From NCBI GenBank assembly GCA_003342895.1, contig PTFA01000012.1, positions 7,178,252 to 7,242,251 of the forward strand: a DNA stretch of 64,000 bases, given 5' to 3'. The position numbers and the translations under genes were made by a program. This document shows positions 1 through 13,858 of the stretch, piece by piece. Source of the stretch: Casuarius casuarius. Lineage: Eukaryota; Chordata; Aves; Casuariiformes; Casuariidae. Numbering within the stretch: the first letter of the stretch is position 1; each line of letters begins with the position of its first letter. The notes under the pieces were generated by a model. It had not been told where the DNA came from. It ran no database searches and saw only the letters and a program-made list of their open reading frames with translations.

Positions 1-1683
1 AGACTTGCTCCTTGTCAGATTTTTTTTTCTTAATTTCTTTACATAGTCAAAATGCAAACTTCATTTATGTAATATGATTCTGTCCTTTTTAAGGATCTCC
101 TGGCAAGCACAAAAGTGGGAGTTAAGTGGAAACAATGCAGTTGTGTCTGTTAAAGTTGACAGCCTGAAACAAAAGACAACTCTGAAGTATTTGTTTTTTC
201 ATTTCAAGCAAATGCTGAATTAACTCTGAAGTGTAATGATTAAAATTTCAAAAGTTCGATTTCATTGCTGATCAAAAGAGACATAAGATAGATGCTGTAG
301 GCAAAGGTTCAAGCAGTACAGCTGCTGTATTTTCCCTTTTTAAAATTTCATTGGTTGTGTAGATTTTTAGCTTAGAGCTAGGGGAGGAGGGACTGGGAGG
401 ACAGATTTGTTTTCTCAGGCAGCCTGAGTTTGCTCAACTCAAGCACGTTCACGGTCATTACAAACTTGTCTTTGCTATAGGAATTAAAGCAGTCTTTGCC
501 ATTACTAATTTTTTTACTTGCTCTCTAATGCAGTTTTCAAAATGGGCTAAACTACAAATAATGAAATATTTAAGTAGGAAAACTCGTACCCTGTACTGTA
601 AAAATTAGCTGACTTAAAATTAGAGTTGCAGCTTGAATAGTTCTAATTTGGGTTTGTTGAGTTTGCAGACAGATAGCTTTCATTATTTAAATGTGATCCA
701 CATTTGATCTTGTTTCAAACAGCATGAAGCGGTTTAACTGTGCTCCTCTTCTGCAGCTTACTGGTGTCCTCTCCGCAGTCCTGGGGACGGGGACAGTTTC
801 CTCCTAGGCTGAGCGCTCTGCACAGGATGAAGAAATGGACTTACCTAAATTTAAATGAACTGCTACTTAAAACGAATGTAATTCTTCAGTGAATTCAGCT
901 AGCTGTTGTAAGGATGGAAGATGTTTATATTACCTGAGAGACGTTATGCACAAAAAAAAACGTTTCATGCTTTATGAGTGAAGTGCAATAGAGTATGAAG
1001 GAACCTCTGATTTTGGACTTTTAATAGGAATAACTTCAGCAATTAGGGAGATAAAGTATTGAAAATGTTTGTTCTGGAAATGTTGTTTTAAACAATGGAG
1101 CCACTTGACCTTATTCTAAGTGATCTTTGTGTCACTTGTGTAAATATGTTTTGTATTGTGAATGAATGTCAGATATGGCTTAACTCTACATTTGAATCAA
1201 AAGAAAGCTGTCAAATTTTAATTTGTCTGTTCATTTTATGAACACTATTATTTACTTTTCTGGTTCTTCGTCTGTGCAGCATTATGAATGACAAAACTGG
1301 AATTAAAGCTACCGCTGAATACTTGGTTTAACACTGTATAATAATGGATGATAGAATGACTGATCTGTTTCCTCTCTTTAAAACCAACAAAAGCTCAACA
1401 GAAAAGCAACCTTCAACCATATGCTTCCTTTCTTTTTAGAAAGTATCTTGGGAGGGCAGTTGTAGCTGATGTTGAGAACAGTATTTTGCCTTTCATTCAT
1501 AGAGTGCCAGATATAACCTGTATTAACTCTGAAGAAAAAATTTTTTTTCCTAATAACATCAGAGCAATCATCAAATTATTTTATATCAGATTTCTGACTG
1601 CTAAATAGTTTAAGAACATGGACTATTTTTCTTGGCAATTTAATGCAGAATCAGAATTGATTGTCTGGAGCAACACCAAAATT

Positions 1684-1694
1684 GGGGGGGGGGG
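1684..1694. repeat. Poly-G tract (11 G)
   Basis: An uninterrupted run of eleven G on the + strand. Such tracts recur several times in this window and are prone to length errors in sequencing. Confidence 0.9.
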
Positions 1695-2826
1695 AGATGC
1701 AGCTGTTTTTCATCAGATACAAAACACTTATGCCCAGTGTAACCTAGATAACTAATTAGTAATTAAAGGTTTATTTGAACTGCCTGTTTTGAAAAAGGGA
1801 TGAATAGGAAAATCCAAATGTGTGTGGTTTGGATGCCAAAACGTAGTTCCCCCTGTATGGAGGTTCTGCTGTACATGCTATTCCCCCATTTCTAACATGT
1901 GGAATATCTTGAGGATTTTGGCTGAAAAATGCCATAGCAATTAGGAAAATCTGATTGTTTAATCTCTAATTACAGTCTCTTCTTGTTGTTTTGTCACCTA
2001 GCTTCTATGTTTGACTTAGAACGTAATCTTTTGCCTCACTACAAGAGATTCTTTAGTGCTTTGATTTCAAACCTGATAGTGTCAGAGGGCTGTTCAGATA
2101 AAACTGACAGCGGAATTTGGAAGTAACAAATATAATTTGAAATGGTAAGTGCAGGTAAGCACTGTACTCCAAGGAGTGGCTGGAGTGTTGTGTGCTATAC
2201 TAAGTTTCCTGCCAAGCTGTATACCTTCAGAGGGGCGTTGGAAGGGAATCAGTATTATGCATCTCTTCCTCTTCTGATAGTTTATCTACCGCTCCCATTA
2301 CCATTTTTAGGCTTTCTAGTTTCTATGGTCTAGTTGGTGCAGTCAGATTTTTGCAAAAGTTTTATGGCAATTGCTGCATTATATCTTTTTATTTTATATT
2401 GGTTTATTAATCAGTGAAATAACCTGCCTTACATTAAACTATTCAATTAATGTAATCCACTGGAAAAAAAGTGTTTTCTCTCTTGAGATAATAATAGTGT
2501 TCAAACCCAACAAGTTTCCTCAATAACTGATGAAGATGTGGGCTCTTCTGATAGTGTGCTGAAGTCTTTTTGACAGTTAGTCTGCTGCTTTTATACCACA
2601 AACTGAATGAATTTTCTTGTGCAAAATTATTGCAATATTTCACACTAAATATATGACAAGGTCTTTTTTTTATCAATGGTAAAGCAGGACTTGCAACAAG
2701 ACAGTGAAATGTTTCTATGCACAATTTTCAATACTGATGTAAAAACTTTAACCTTTGAAATTTTCTACTTTGCTCACAACTCTCTTTTTTCGTCTCTATG
2801 CTTTAAACCGTACATCATCTTTGAAA

Positions 2827-2891
2827 TCTTTGTGGATTTAGGTTGGATAATTTACTTTCTTTGTGGATTTAGGTTGGATAATTTACTTTCT
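2827..2891. repeat. 31-bp tandem duplication (2.1 copies)
   Basis: The unit starting TCTTTGTGGATTTAGG occurs twice with an exact period of 31 bp and no mismatch over the 65-bp span. Identity this high suggests a recent slippage or template-switch duplication. There is no intervening spacer, so it is not CRISPR-like. Confidence 0.92.
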
Positions 2892-3918
2892 GAGTAAAAA
2901 TACATGTCTGAAAGTAAAAGCTTTTATGCTAAAAATTTGTGTCATGTTTTGTTTAACAGTTGAGAGTTAGGCGTAGGGAAAAACAGTTGGAACTAGATCA
3001 GTCCATAGTATCAGAGACTATTTTTATTTTTATTGAGTCTTTTGGAAAATTTTACACTGATTTGATTTTTTTCTTTTTTCTTCCCCCTGCAAAAATGGGT
3101 GTTCTTGACCCAGATGGAATTTATGTAGGAAAACAAAATATCATTTTCATATATTATGGAGTAGTAGACATCTGAAAATTACTAGAAGCTAAAAATGTTA
3201 AATACTCTGTTCATGTGAGTGGCACTTCCGCTTTGCCCCATTTAAAAATAAAAGTTTTGATCTTCTCTCAGAAAAGCTGTTCTGCAAAGGGGGGAACTGG
3301 GAGTTGGGGAGGGGGGAGTTGGTTATCGTGTTATAGTTTCCCTTCACAAGGTTGTTTGCTACATCTAGCGATAGTAACGGGTACTGCCCTGCTAGGAGGA
3401 ACCAAAGTACTACTAAGTTGAATTGTCAGGTGGTGGTAAATGAGACAGTGTTGCACTTGAAAAACCTTCCAAGAAACACTTTTCCAATATCAAAAGGTTC
3501 TGTAGTATGCCCTTAGTAATAAACATTAATCAGTTATTTAAGTAATATTTCCCTTTTCCAGTCTAAAACTTGCCTTTTATTACAGGTTTAGAAAGTTTAC
3601 AGACTTAAAATGAAGCTTTTATAGTTGAACTAGATAAACAAAGTGCAACTTTGTCGATGAATTTCTTCATAACTTGTGGAATGGCTGTCTCTTAATTGTA
3701 ATGCATATTTCTCACATGCTATTATGTTAAGATATAATTAATATGTTAATAACAACAAATTGGTAGAAGTTGTTGATAGCAAAGTATTTTTCTTAGGTTT
3801 TACCAAACTAATGCCAAAACACTTTTATAATGGGAACTTGATTGTTAAAATACAGAATAGAAACAATAGTATTTGTTATAGTATAAACAAAAATCATTCC
3901 AACATTCCTACAAACAAA

Positions 3919-3950
3919 CGTACGTGTGTGCGTGTGTGTGTGTGTGTGTA
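3919..3950. repeat. (GT)n microsatellite
   Basis: Alternating GT with one GC interruption (CGTGTGTGCGTGTGTG...). It is an ordinary vertebrate dinucleotide repeat, likely polymorphic in length. Confidence 0.92.
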
Positions 3951-4024
3951 CCACCTTGTGAAGATTTTACAGCTAGCATCATGACCAGGTTTGTGGCGTG
4001 GATGCCCATGAAGGATTCTTCTCC

Positions 4025-4106
4025 TGAGTAGTCCCACTAAGTTCATGGGATCCTCCTTGAGCTCATGTGGGCAAGTCCTGTGTTTGCTGATTTTTAGGCC
4101 CTATGG
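4025..4106. repeat. Possible ancient amniote interspersed-repeat relic
   Basis: The segment with GTCCCACTAAGTTCATGGGA, then CTCATGTGGGCAAGTCCTG and TTTGCTGATTTTTAGGCCC resembles, in order, a motif chain I recall from old amniote repeats (AGTCCCATTGA...CAATGGG, then GTG..TAAG.., then TTTGC.GGAT..GGCC). The match is from memory and degenerate, so family and orientation are left open. Confidence 0.3.
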
Positions 4107-7100
4107 ACTGTAATTTCAAAAGTATTCAGCATTCAATAAGATGATTGTCTTGAAGAATCTGGCATCAGGAAATTATGAGCATTTTTGAAATTTGGCTAGT
4201 AGATGTGTCATTCTTACACTTGGGCCTTCTTTTGTTAATCTATGAAAATAGAGGCGCAAAACAATTGGCATCTGATGTATAAATAAGAAAAGTTTGTGAT
4301 GAAAGTTATGTTTCAGTAGGGTTTTTTTTTTCTTATGTGACAAAGTAATGAGTCAGTGATATGCAGTACCTGTAGTAGCCTTTCATGGGTTGTGATTTTA
4401 AAAATAAAATAAAAATTCACCAGTTATCACCGGTATAAATTCATCAGTTATAATCTCAGTAAAATTTGTCGTTGTCATCTCTGACAAGCCTGGGAACATG
4501 GTGGATCTCATTGTTCCTTCTCATGTCTCTAGGACTTGCCACCAGGCGCGGTTGTCTACTTAAGATATTCCAGTTGGCTTGGGAATTAATGTTCTGGCCA
4601 TAATGCCAGATATTTTTGTCTTATTTAAAAATGTCTTGCATGTCAGGAAAAAATTTATGTATGACAATAAAGATAAAATAGAGAAATTCATTATAAACTG
4701 TGAAATAAGCCTGTATATAATTAAGATATTCTAATATGATCAAGAAAAAATAGGCTAGATGGTTTTATTCTCATAGTTCACTTTAAATAAAGTTTAAAGA
4801 GATTAGGTCTGCAAAACAGTGCAAGTAAATGCCCAGGTAAAAGAAAGCTGCCTCTGTTTCTATCCAAGGCTTGTCAGACTGCTTTTCTCCTCAGGATTAG
4901 TTCAGGTAAAGCTGGCTGTAATTGAAGCAGAAAAGGAAGAATGCATTCGTATTATAATATTGGATTACTATCTTCCAGGTATATTAACTAATCAAGAAAA
5001 ATGTGATGGGAAATGAGGAGCAATGCTACTCAAAAATGAACTTGGAAAAATTACTGATTATTATGCAGAAAATCTTGTGCATTTGAAAAGCTTGCATGTG
5101 GATTATTCATCAACTTTCACATCCGTATTTTGTGAATGCCTAGTATCTTACCTTTTTTTTCCTCTGTTAGTATATGGCCATAACTTTCTTAATGAACTTG
5201 TGAACAGCTGAATAGCATACCCTGCTTTCCTTTGAAAGTGCATCTGTCTTCACCTGTCACCATGCTCTTCTCTCATTTCAATAGCTCAGCTACCGCCGTA
5301 GTACTTTCACTTCCCCTTCCCCATAAAGTAGTCCCAGGTCACTTCTGGGACTGGTCCCCACGCTGTCCCCTAACTGCTGTCTGAGTCGGAGGCAGGGCAG
5401 GGTGTTGTTGGGGCTGAGCTACCATGTGCTGACCAGTTGGCCAAACAGGACCGTGCTGCGCCTTCCCCTGAATGGGAGCAATGGTTGAATCCAGCTCTTC
5501 TGTGTGGACAGTTTTGAAACTACTTCCAATTTGACCATATTCAAACAAACTTGTGAGGCGATACACAAATAGACATACAATGCTATTGCATAACGCTTTC
5601 TCTTAACCAGTAAAACGGTAAAAGTTTTTACTGTTTTAGTCTGTGATAGTAGTGAGCATAAGAATTGTATGGTTTCATTTTCTGGTTTTAAAGTTCTGTT
5701 TTAAATGTTATATTTACTTATTTTCCAGCATGTAATATTCCTGTAAAAGGAATCAGTCATCTGTGACTACATACATGTATTTTGTCTGACTTTAACTATT
5801 AGTTGCTTAGAAGTTCTAACTTTAGCTTATGGTGCTCTTTGCAGTATTGCAGAGACTGTAAACTCAACCTCAAAATAAGAAAAGTGCTGGAATAAAGTGT
5901 GTAAATCAGCTCTTTGTATCCGTTATTTTCTTATATCTTCAGTTTTATGCTGGTTTTGCCATAGCTTTATTACTGCTATGTGACTGAGTCCGAGTCAAAC
6001 TTGTTCTCCAGAGTTCTTTACTAATGCTGGACAATCATCTGATTACACATGCTTTGGTCGTCCCTAATTGTTCCTACCTACAAACACTGTAGTTTGGTGG
6101 TCGGCAGTATGGAACACCAGTTGTAGTCATAGGTAGCTATGCTTTGAATGTATATGATACTCTAAAAGCACCAAGAGGAGAGCAACCAAATCAGCTGTTT
6201 CCTTTTATTGCCCCCCTCTGGTGTTCCTGACTGATGGGCAGAGAGGCAGAATGAATTTATTTGGAAATGTTTGGCACAGCTTTTATCTGTTTGCTTGCTT
6301 TTTTTTTTTCCTTGCATAGAATTGCACAGAATTGTTTCCTTCAAATTAGCAGCGCAGTGTCGGTACTGTTCCAACATACACTGACTCAACGCAACGCTAG
6401 GTGTGTATGAGAGATTACTGTTTGATTATTGCTGAGTTTTTCATATGCTAGAAATCTGTTGTGTGCTGAACAACTTTATTTGATGTCTTGAGTTATAAAA
6501 TATTTTGCAGGCATCCCAGAAGACTTTAATATATTCCTCCAGCATGGTAACATCTTTGTGTCTCTGATTTAAGCAAAATAATGACCCACTCCACTGTTAT
6601 CCTACTTGAGATTGTTTCTCCTGGGCTACCATCTTTTTGAGAAGATTATGTGAGATTGCATTCTGTTGCTATGACCAGTTTGACAGATTGCAATGCCATA
6701 TGGTCCTAATTCCTTAGGTTTAGGTCCTTGCTCTGTTCCAGAGAAGCCTCAGTCTAGATCTCGGTAAGACTGACCGTCATGAGATAGCGAGGTGTATTTT
6801 TTAGTCTTGCAGAATGTCAAATTAGCAAAAGAAAAAACAAGCCAGAAACCCATCCAACTATGCAGTGATGTAGTAATTTTTAAATCAGCCTTGTGCTGGT
6901 GGCCTTATGCCCTCTTGATATTTATCCATTTCTTTTCCTATAAGGATCATTATTTTTTGAGGCAATCTGCATGCTCAAGTAAGTAAACACAGCTCTGATC
7001 TAGTGCCTGCTGAAATTGAGGACAGTACTGGTTTTTGTTCTGAATCAAGCTTTTATTCTGTTATCCTTCATGGAGTTTAAAAGAAAATTAACCTGCAGAA

Positions 7101-10067
7101 GAGGTGTAAGCAGGAAGCTTACGTGTTTTCCGACTGTGAGCAAGTAACTTGGCATGTATGGGCAGCTCTGAAGAATGGATGTGTAGAGGCGAAGTGTGTG
7201 GCATTACTCGGAGAGTCTAGGGAAAGGGGCAAGAATGAGGCTGTAAAGTCAGTGATATCGGGAGGCAGAGCTTCGTGCTTGCATTTGGAAAGGCACCGGG
7301 TGGAAGGAGGGGTTAACAGTGCAATTGGACTAGTGTGTAACGGGATCTCAAGTATCTGTATACTGCATGGACTGCAGGTGATACTGAGGCAACCAGCGGA
7401 GTGAAATTAAATTTTAGCTTATGTGACTGTACAATAGACTTATTATACAGTTTGCAATCACTCTGTCATTCATGGCCCTTGAGGGTAGAGACTGTAACTT
7501 AAATGTGTGAAATTCTGCACAGAATTTTTTTTTAAAAGCGTGCCTCTTTTGTTGAATTACCAGAGTAAATACTAAAGGCCTCCTACGTAATATCACTTTG
7601 ATTTCTACACTTGCAGCCTATTTCACAAAAGGCACTCCCTTTGAAGTTTCATTTAGGAGGCTGCTTTCTAGCTGTCTGTTTATTTACTGCTTGACAATCA
7701 ATTTGGATCATTCAGAAAATAATGCTGTGACACATGAAATAGGAAAAGGTGAGGTTTTGGAGACTGTACCATGATAAATCTTCTGAAGGCATCACAAAGG
7801 AAGAAAAGAACTGATGACTGGATTGGGGACAAAGGCCAGGCTTTTGATTAAAAGTACAAAGCAGTTAGCCTGCAGTGTAATTTTTTCTGGGGTTTGCACT
7901 GTCTGAAGTCTACTCTACCCTGTAAAACTAGGATTCACTTGTTTGCATTCATGGGATTCTTCTGCAGCTTTGATTTTTGCAAACCTCAAGTGAGATTTTC
8001 AGCATGCATTTATGAAACAATTGTGGTGTATTTCTAGTTTATAGTACTTCTGTGTGAGGAATAGTGACAGAAATGGAATTAAGTACTTGTACATTTTATT
8101 TCCATATCTTTCAATGAGCTGGACAAAAGGCTACATTATAAAGCATATGTGGAAAAAGGAGCCATGTCAAATATGCAGATGAATGTCCTCCACCTGCTGC
8201 TTTTTTGTTTTCAATTTTGTAGCCTCGATATGTTCATAAAAGCTTAACTTAGTAGCAATGTCTGTGGTAAAAGAAAGCTCTTTTACATCATGGACTTATA
8301 TAAAAATATGAGGGAGTTGTGTTCTTTAAATTTCTTGAATGTTTGCTGGTTTGCTGTTTCTATTGCTAAAGTGTTTTGAATCTCTCTTAGAGATACGGTT
8401 CAAGGTGAAAATTTCTTTGGTCTCTGTATTGTTTGAAGTATGGTATTCCAGTACGCTTTGTAATCAATCTCAACAAGCTTTATAGTATTGCTTCTAGAAT
8501 TCCTTTGAAGGAGCAAAATAATTTGACCTTGAATATAATAAAAGGCTTTATTTAATCCAGTGCTGGAAATCTAGAGCTCAAGGATTTCTTTCTTTTTTTT
8601 TTTTAATTATTACTGTTCTGAAAAGGGTGTGTGTTTCTCTTTGCGTGTGATATTGTAACAAGGCTAATCGTCACTGAAGACACCCTTCTCTCTTTTTCCT
8701 TAAGAGGTTATTTTACAGTTTATATATTTAGAATAATTTATTACTGTTAAATGAATACCAGTAGAAGAACAGGTAAAAGATTCTAGCAGTATAGACTTCT
8801 GCCTTGCTGCTTTTATTGTGTACTTCATGACTGAGGAAGGACACTGAGCTATGTCCAATAAGAACAATAGTCTATTCAGGGGAAAGATAAAACTTCATTG
8901 TAGCCACTAGCTGAAGTGGTAAAGTGTTATGTTCAGGCTATTCATAATTCTGTGTTATAAAATGAACTCTCTATATAGAATGGTATTCGGGGAAAAACTC
9001 ATGGTTTTGTTCAAAACCTGACCAATTGTTAAAACAATCATTTAAAGGCTTATGGGTGTTTAAGAGCTTGCTTGCTGTGACATTTAGTCTGGGATTGTTT
9101 GTCAAGCCCCGTCCTTCTCTTCCTCCTGCCAGTGATTTTAATACCCTCCTGCTAAATTTGGAGATTCCGACTCTTGTCTGGTTCGATTGTTTTTCTATAG
9201 CAGCTGTTAGTTAACAAGTGTCGTTCGGAGTGGAGTACTGACATAAATCAGTTACATGGCGCTTAACAAAGACAGTGTTTTGACGTGACAAGACGCTACA
9301 GAAATTGAGGCTGTTCAGGAGAACCAGTTGTTTTAATTTCTGCTCTTTCAGAGAATCAAAATAATCACCTGATAAATGCAAGAGGACAGGAGAGAAATCA
9401 CCTTCCAAAGAAAAATCCAAACAACGTACCAAAAAAAAAAAAGTAAGACTACATGACAATTATTTTATTGCAGTTTGGGACTCTGGCTATTATTATGCAG
9501 GAGTAGGTTAAACTTTGCATTTACCTACCCAGCTGGCATTGTATTGAATTTTCATTGGGGGGAAGAATCCTGTGCAATACCGATATGGAGCCTAAAACAA
9601 TAGTCATAAACAATGAGACAGCTATCAGAAAGAACTAAATCCTTTTTTAAAAATTGAAGAGACTTTATTACAACTCTTCAATTTTCTTCCGTTTCTGTCC
9701 CTGTAATAGCAGAATTTGAGAGCCCCGAGATAAGTAGAATTCCTATGTACTCAGGAAGGAGAAGCAAGCAATCCTTGGTATTTCCCAAGAGATTCCTGTA
9801 TGTCTCAATTTAGAGTTTATTTTAATTTTCAGTGAGCAGTAGTTGTACTTTGAGAGCTAAGAAGGCCTGAGAGTATCCCAGCCTGCTCCAGTACCTCTCG
9901 CCAGATGTCTGCAGATCTTAGCATTTGACTACAAAAGCTCCCTTGCTAAGCATAATTTTTTTGCCTTCTGATATGCTGTTCAAAAGGGATTAAACTAAAA
10001 TTCTTGGGGTCTAAACCGTGTATTCCCGAAGTGCTTTCAACTCCCAGCTGTGTTCAGAGCTGAGATT

Positions 10068-10250
10068 TTTGTCCACTCTTCCTGCCTCTGGGTTTCCTTG
10101 GAGAGCCAGCCTGGAAGGGCAGCACCATGCTGTGGGCTTTGCCAGGTCCCCCAGCAAGGCCCGGCCAGGGACACCTGCTCAGCGGCCAGGCTGTAGGGCC
10201 CTGGCAGCGCTCTGGCAGATGGAGGCGCTGCTGCCAGATCTGAGTGGTAA
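10068..10250. other. GC-rich patch ending in a donor-like GTAAGA
   Basis: A compact GC-rich block inside AT-rich DNA, with several CpG (GGCCCGGCC, CAGCGGCC, GCAGCGCTC, GGAGGCGCTG) and a consensus 5' splice-site sequence GTAAGA at 10246. Open frames of 85-110 codons exist on both strands, which is expected from GC-rich sequence and does not show coding. It could be an untranslated exon, a regulatory element or an old repeat; I recognise no family. Confidence 0.25.
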
Positions 10251-11234
10251 GATTAAGCTGCCTGGGTTTCGGGGGAAACATGATATCCATAGGGGAGGGA
10301 TTGAAATACATTTTGATGAGATCTTTCCAGACCCACCATCATACTTTTGACTTTCAGAGCATCTGTGCCTTCTGAAATCTTTCAGGACTTTTTTTGTTCT
10401 AAACAATGATGCCCCCCTTGAGGATGGGGGCCGAGGTGGGAATCTAAGCACATGCATGTCATAAAGTCTCTTTTCCCTTTCTAAAGGGAAAAGGTGAAGC
10501 TCCTCCTGCCCTCTGCTGCCTCATAGGGTTGGGTTGGTAGCTGGAAGACTCTTAACTCTCAAAGCCCGTGACCCTGCCTGCCTGGTAGCAGCTTTCTGTT
10601 CACTGCTATTCAGTGCCCTTATTTGATACAGGGAACTGATCAGTGCTTTCTGCCTCCTTTATTTTAGGACTTTCATTGCACTTTTTAAAAGTTTATATCA
10701 CAACAGTGCTCCTTCTGTCCATTGTAAACAATAAACAAAACCAGAGCAATAATATGCATCATGAAATCCCATTGAAGATGTGTTTATTGTGTGTGTAATT
10801 TTTATCTTCAGTATTTTGTCATTCAAGACAAAATGCACCTACATCTGCTGAATCATCACATTTATCATCACGTTTTTCAGCCATGGTATTGATAATAGCC
10901 GATCATTTGTGTAATGCCCTCTCTTAGTTCTAAGTCTTGTCTGTATTTGGGTTTTAAATGAAGTCGATTAAGATTCTTTTTCAGTATTTAGACTCCAGAA
11001 TATATACATCTTTAGTAACTGTTTTCAAATAAACTGAAAAAATACATGTGTGTGTTTATATATAAAGCATTCTGTGGAGTAATATAGGAAAGGCAGTGTG
11101 ATAACCAGTTTTTTACCGATATCAGTATGTATGTGGTAAATAGCTTTTCTTGATGCTGGTATATCGCTATTGCTGTTACATCTGGTACTATAGTTCTTGT
11201 ATGTTCTCTGCAAGGTTCTCTCTTAAAACATGAG

Positions 11235-11255
11235 CCCCCCCCCCCAAAAAAAAAA
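11235..11255. repeat. Poly-C (11) followed by poly-A (10)
   Basis: Eleven C directly followed by ten A. Back-to-back homopolymers like this are low-complexity sequence and a likely assembly weak point. Confidence 0.9.
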
Positions 11256-13192
11256 CTTACATAAAAACTGTTTTCAGATAAACTGAAAGAATATGTATAT
11301 GTGATAGCCCAACTAAGCTGTAGGAGATATTTTCCTGATAAGATCCATTTGTGATTAAGCGCAACTGGTACAAAGCATGCAGGTGCCTATTCAAATTTGT
11401 ATTCAAAACATGGTATAACAAAAATAGTCTCAGGGAATGCTATTACTAAGTTCAGCACAAAGGTAAGCAGGTGAAATGTACTGCTGTGCAGGGGATGAGA
11501 GCAGGTGATTTCGTAGACCTTTCTCGTCCGACCCTGCAGCCCCATGCAAGGTATGTGAGTGTTTTCCATATGGCTTTAATTTGCTTTGCGAACGCCGTAC
11601 CCCGACCAGGCTGGCAGGAGCTGAGCTTCTGAAACGCCCTCTCACAGCACATGTTGTGCTAAGGAAAGCCCGGTTCTGAGCAACTTTGGTGTGCAGTGAA
11701 ACTTCTTAAATCCTTGCCGTCTTCTCGTTGTTTTTATTGGTACTTCTGTGTATATTAGAGCTAAACTATGGTTTTATGAGAAATAAATAGCTGCTCTTGC
11801 GCATTGTTGAGTAGAATTGGACACTGAGTGTTTTGGGTGAATGTCCGTATCTGCTCCCCCGGCCCAGCAGTGCTTTCTGCAGCTCTGTGCTCGCAAGGGC
11901 CGCTCTGGTCTGTCACACAGCAAGGGCTCGTGTGCTAACGGGTACCCGCTAGGGGTCAGAATGAAATAGTTATGATGATTTTTTCTTCTTTGACTCAGAA
12001 TTTAACTGACTAAATGTGTACTCACAGATTTGTTTTAAGAACTTGATAATGAGAAAGCTAGTACATTTTTAAGTTTAGAGTATTATATGTTGCCTCCATG
12101 TTTTTTTTTTTTTAATCTAATGGAGAGCCGATCTGTAAAAGAGTATGTCTTTAATTTTGGCACTTGTAAGGACCTACTCTTGATGCAAGGAAGACTTGCC
12201 CTGGTAGTTATGTCTCATTCTTGTGCTCAAAGGTGTCTGATTTCTGTTCAATGTAATCACAGATAGATCTGCTTTTAAGCTGCAGGGAGCAAGTAAACTG
12301 ACAATAATGAATTAGCTCTGGTGATCCCGAAAACTGGGGTAACCTGTAGACTAAGAAATTACTGAACAGGCTGTGGAAGAGAAAGGAAGCATGTGACTTA
12401 CGGCTGTTGGCAAAAGTTTTAACTATGGGAATGTGCGGTGTTTGGTTTTGGGGGTGGCTTCTTTGTTTTTAATGTCAGCTAAGATGACAAAACTTAACGA
12501 CACAATTAAGAGTAACTGGTATGTCAGCAAGCTGCTAGAATGGCACGTATCTCACAAGTATGTGATAGATAAATAGTTTGTTTTATCGTGCCAAGGTACT
12601 GTAGGTATTGCATCCATCTTCCCTGTTCCTCATATGCGCTTTCATCTGAAAAAATAAAGTGAAAGAAATGTAAGGCAAAATGCTTTTCCTCAGAAGGCAA
12701 ACATTACAATTACATGGACCAAGACAGGCAATGGATTTACTAGTAAGTCTTGGATTTAGAGGCTTTTCTACTTTTGGAGCAAAGGGAGATAAAATATCGT
12801 TTGAACTGTCATTCAGTTGAGTTCTGGAGACTTACTAGATTTTGAAAAAACTTCTACATAAATAGATTTTAAAACATGTTTTTAAAATCCCATTATCCAG
12901 AAAGAATAAGCTATCTTTCCCAATCCTGGATACATCTAATTTCGTATCCTTTTCCCCTACAAGTATTACACCTTTCCCCCCCTGCTCTCCTTTTGGCAGC
13001 AATGCCATTTTTATAGGGATTGAGCCTAAAATTCAGGTGTGTTTTGAGGAAAAAAACAAAGCACCTTACTGTTTTTCTTGGATTATCTTTGCTATTCCTA
13101 CTGGTATATAGCTGAATAATGTTTGCCAAATGGGAATATTTGGTTTCCACTACTGTGCAAATGAGCAAGCTTCAGTGAAGTGGAGATCACCG

Positions 13193-13208
13193 TATATGTA
13201 TACATATA
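13193..13208. repeat. 16-bp perfect palindrome
   Basis: TATATGTATACATATA is its own reverse complement. The motif is simple alternating purine-pyrimidine sequence, so chance or microsatellite-like drift explains it. Confidence 0.8.
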
Positions 13209-13857
13209 TGCTGGAATCCCCCTTCATAGTCCAGTAACCAGAATACGGCACACTTTTACAGGGAAGCTTCAGCAGGGCCCTATAGATAAAGGTTTTGCAA
13301 GGGTTGGAAAGTGTTGAGAGTAGTTTAGATACCAGTTCTGATGTTTGCTTTTTTTTCTCAAGCTTGTTTCTGTTTTGCCTTGTTGTGCTTCACTGAGATG
13401 GCAAATACAGCACAACCAGTATGGGTCAGGAACTTCAGGTTCTTTTTAGTTTCTATTAAGGCAAATTACTGTTAATTTTCTGCTACTCTGTATGGTTTTT
13501 CAGACAAAGACAAAGTCAACGTGATTGAAGATAGCTTTTATAGTGTTGTCTGCGTAGTGATCAAGTTGGCTGGGAGTTGGAATTGTGCCAAAGACTTGCA
13601 CAGGCTTGAAGAAAAATTTTTACTTTGTGCATTTTCTTTGCACATATACAGAAAAGCTTGTGATAGGCTTGTACGATTCCTGACAAGCTTTTGTTGCTGC
13701 AGAGTAATCAACAATTTTACAGAGCCACTCTTAAACAGTCACATTACATTAAAAAACAACAACAATTACTTCTTAATTGGTTAAAACCTGGTTCAGATTA
13801 CTTCACTGTTTACTGATTTATTATTTTTTAACTAGTATGCAGTGTTCCTAATGGATT

Positions 13858-13858
13858 N
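13858..13858. other. Undetermined base (N)
   Basis: A single N is present in otherwise continuous sequence (ATGGATTNTC), indicating an unresolved base rather than a scaffold gap. Confidence 1.

Noticed and set aside
2827..2891. CRISPR-like repeats of about 31 bp
   Set aside because: The copies are directly adjacent without spacers, only two copies exist, and the genome is vertebrate. It is a tandem duplication.
4500..4600. Moderately GC-rich segment considered as a further retroelement
   Set aside because: No landmark of CR1, MIR or an LTR could be aligned to it, so nothing is claimed.
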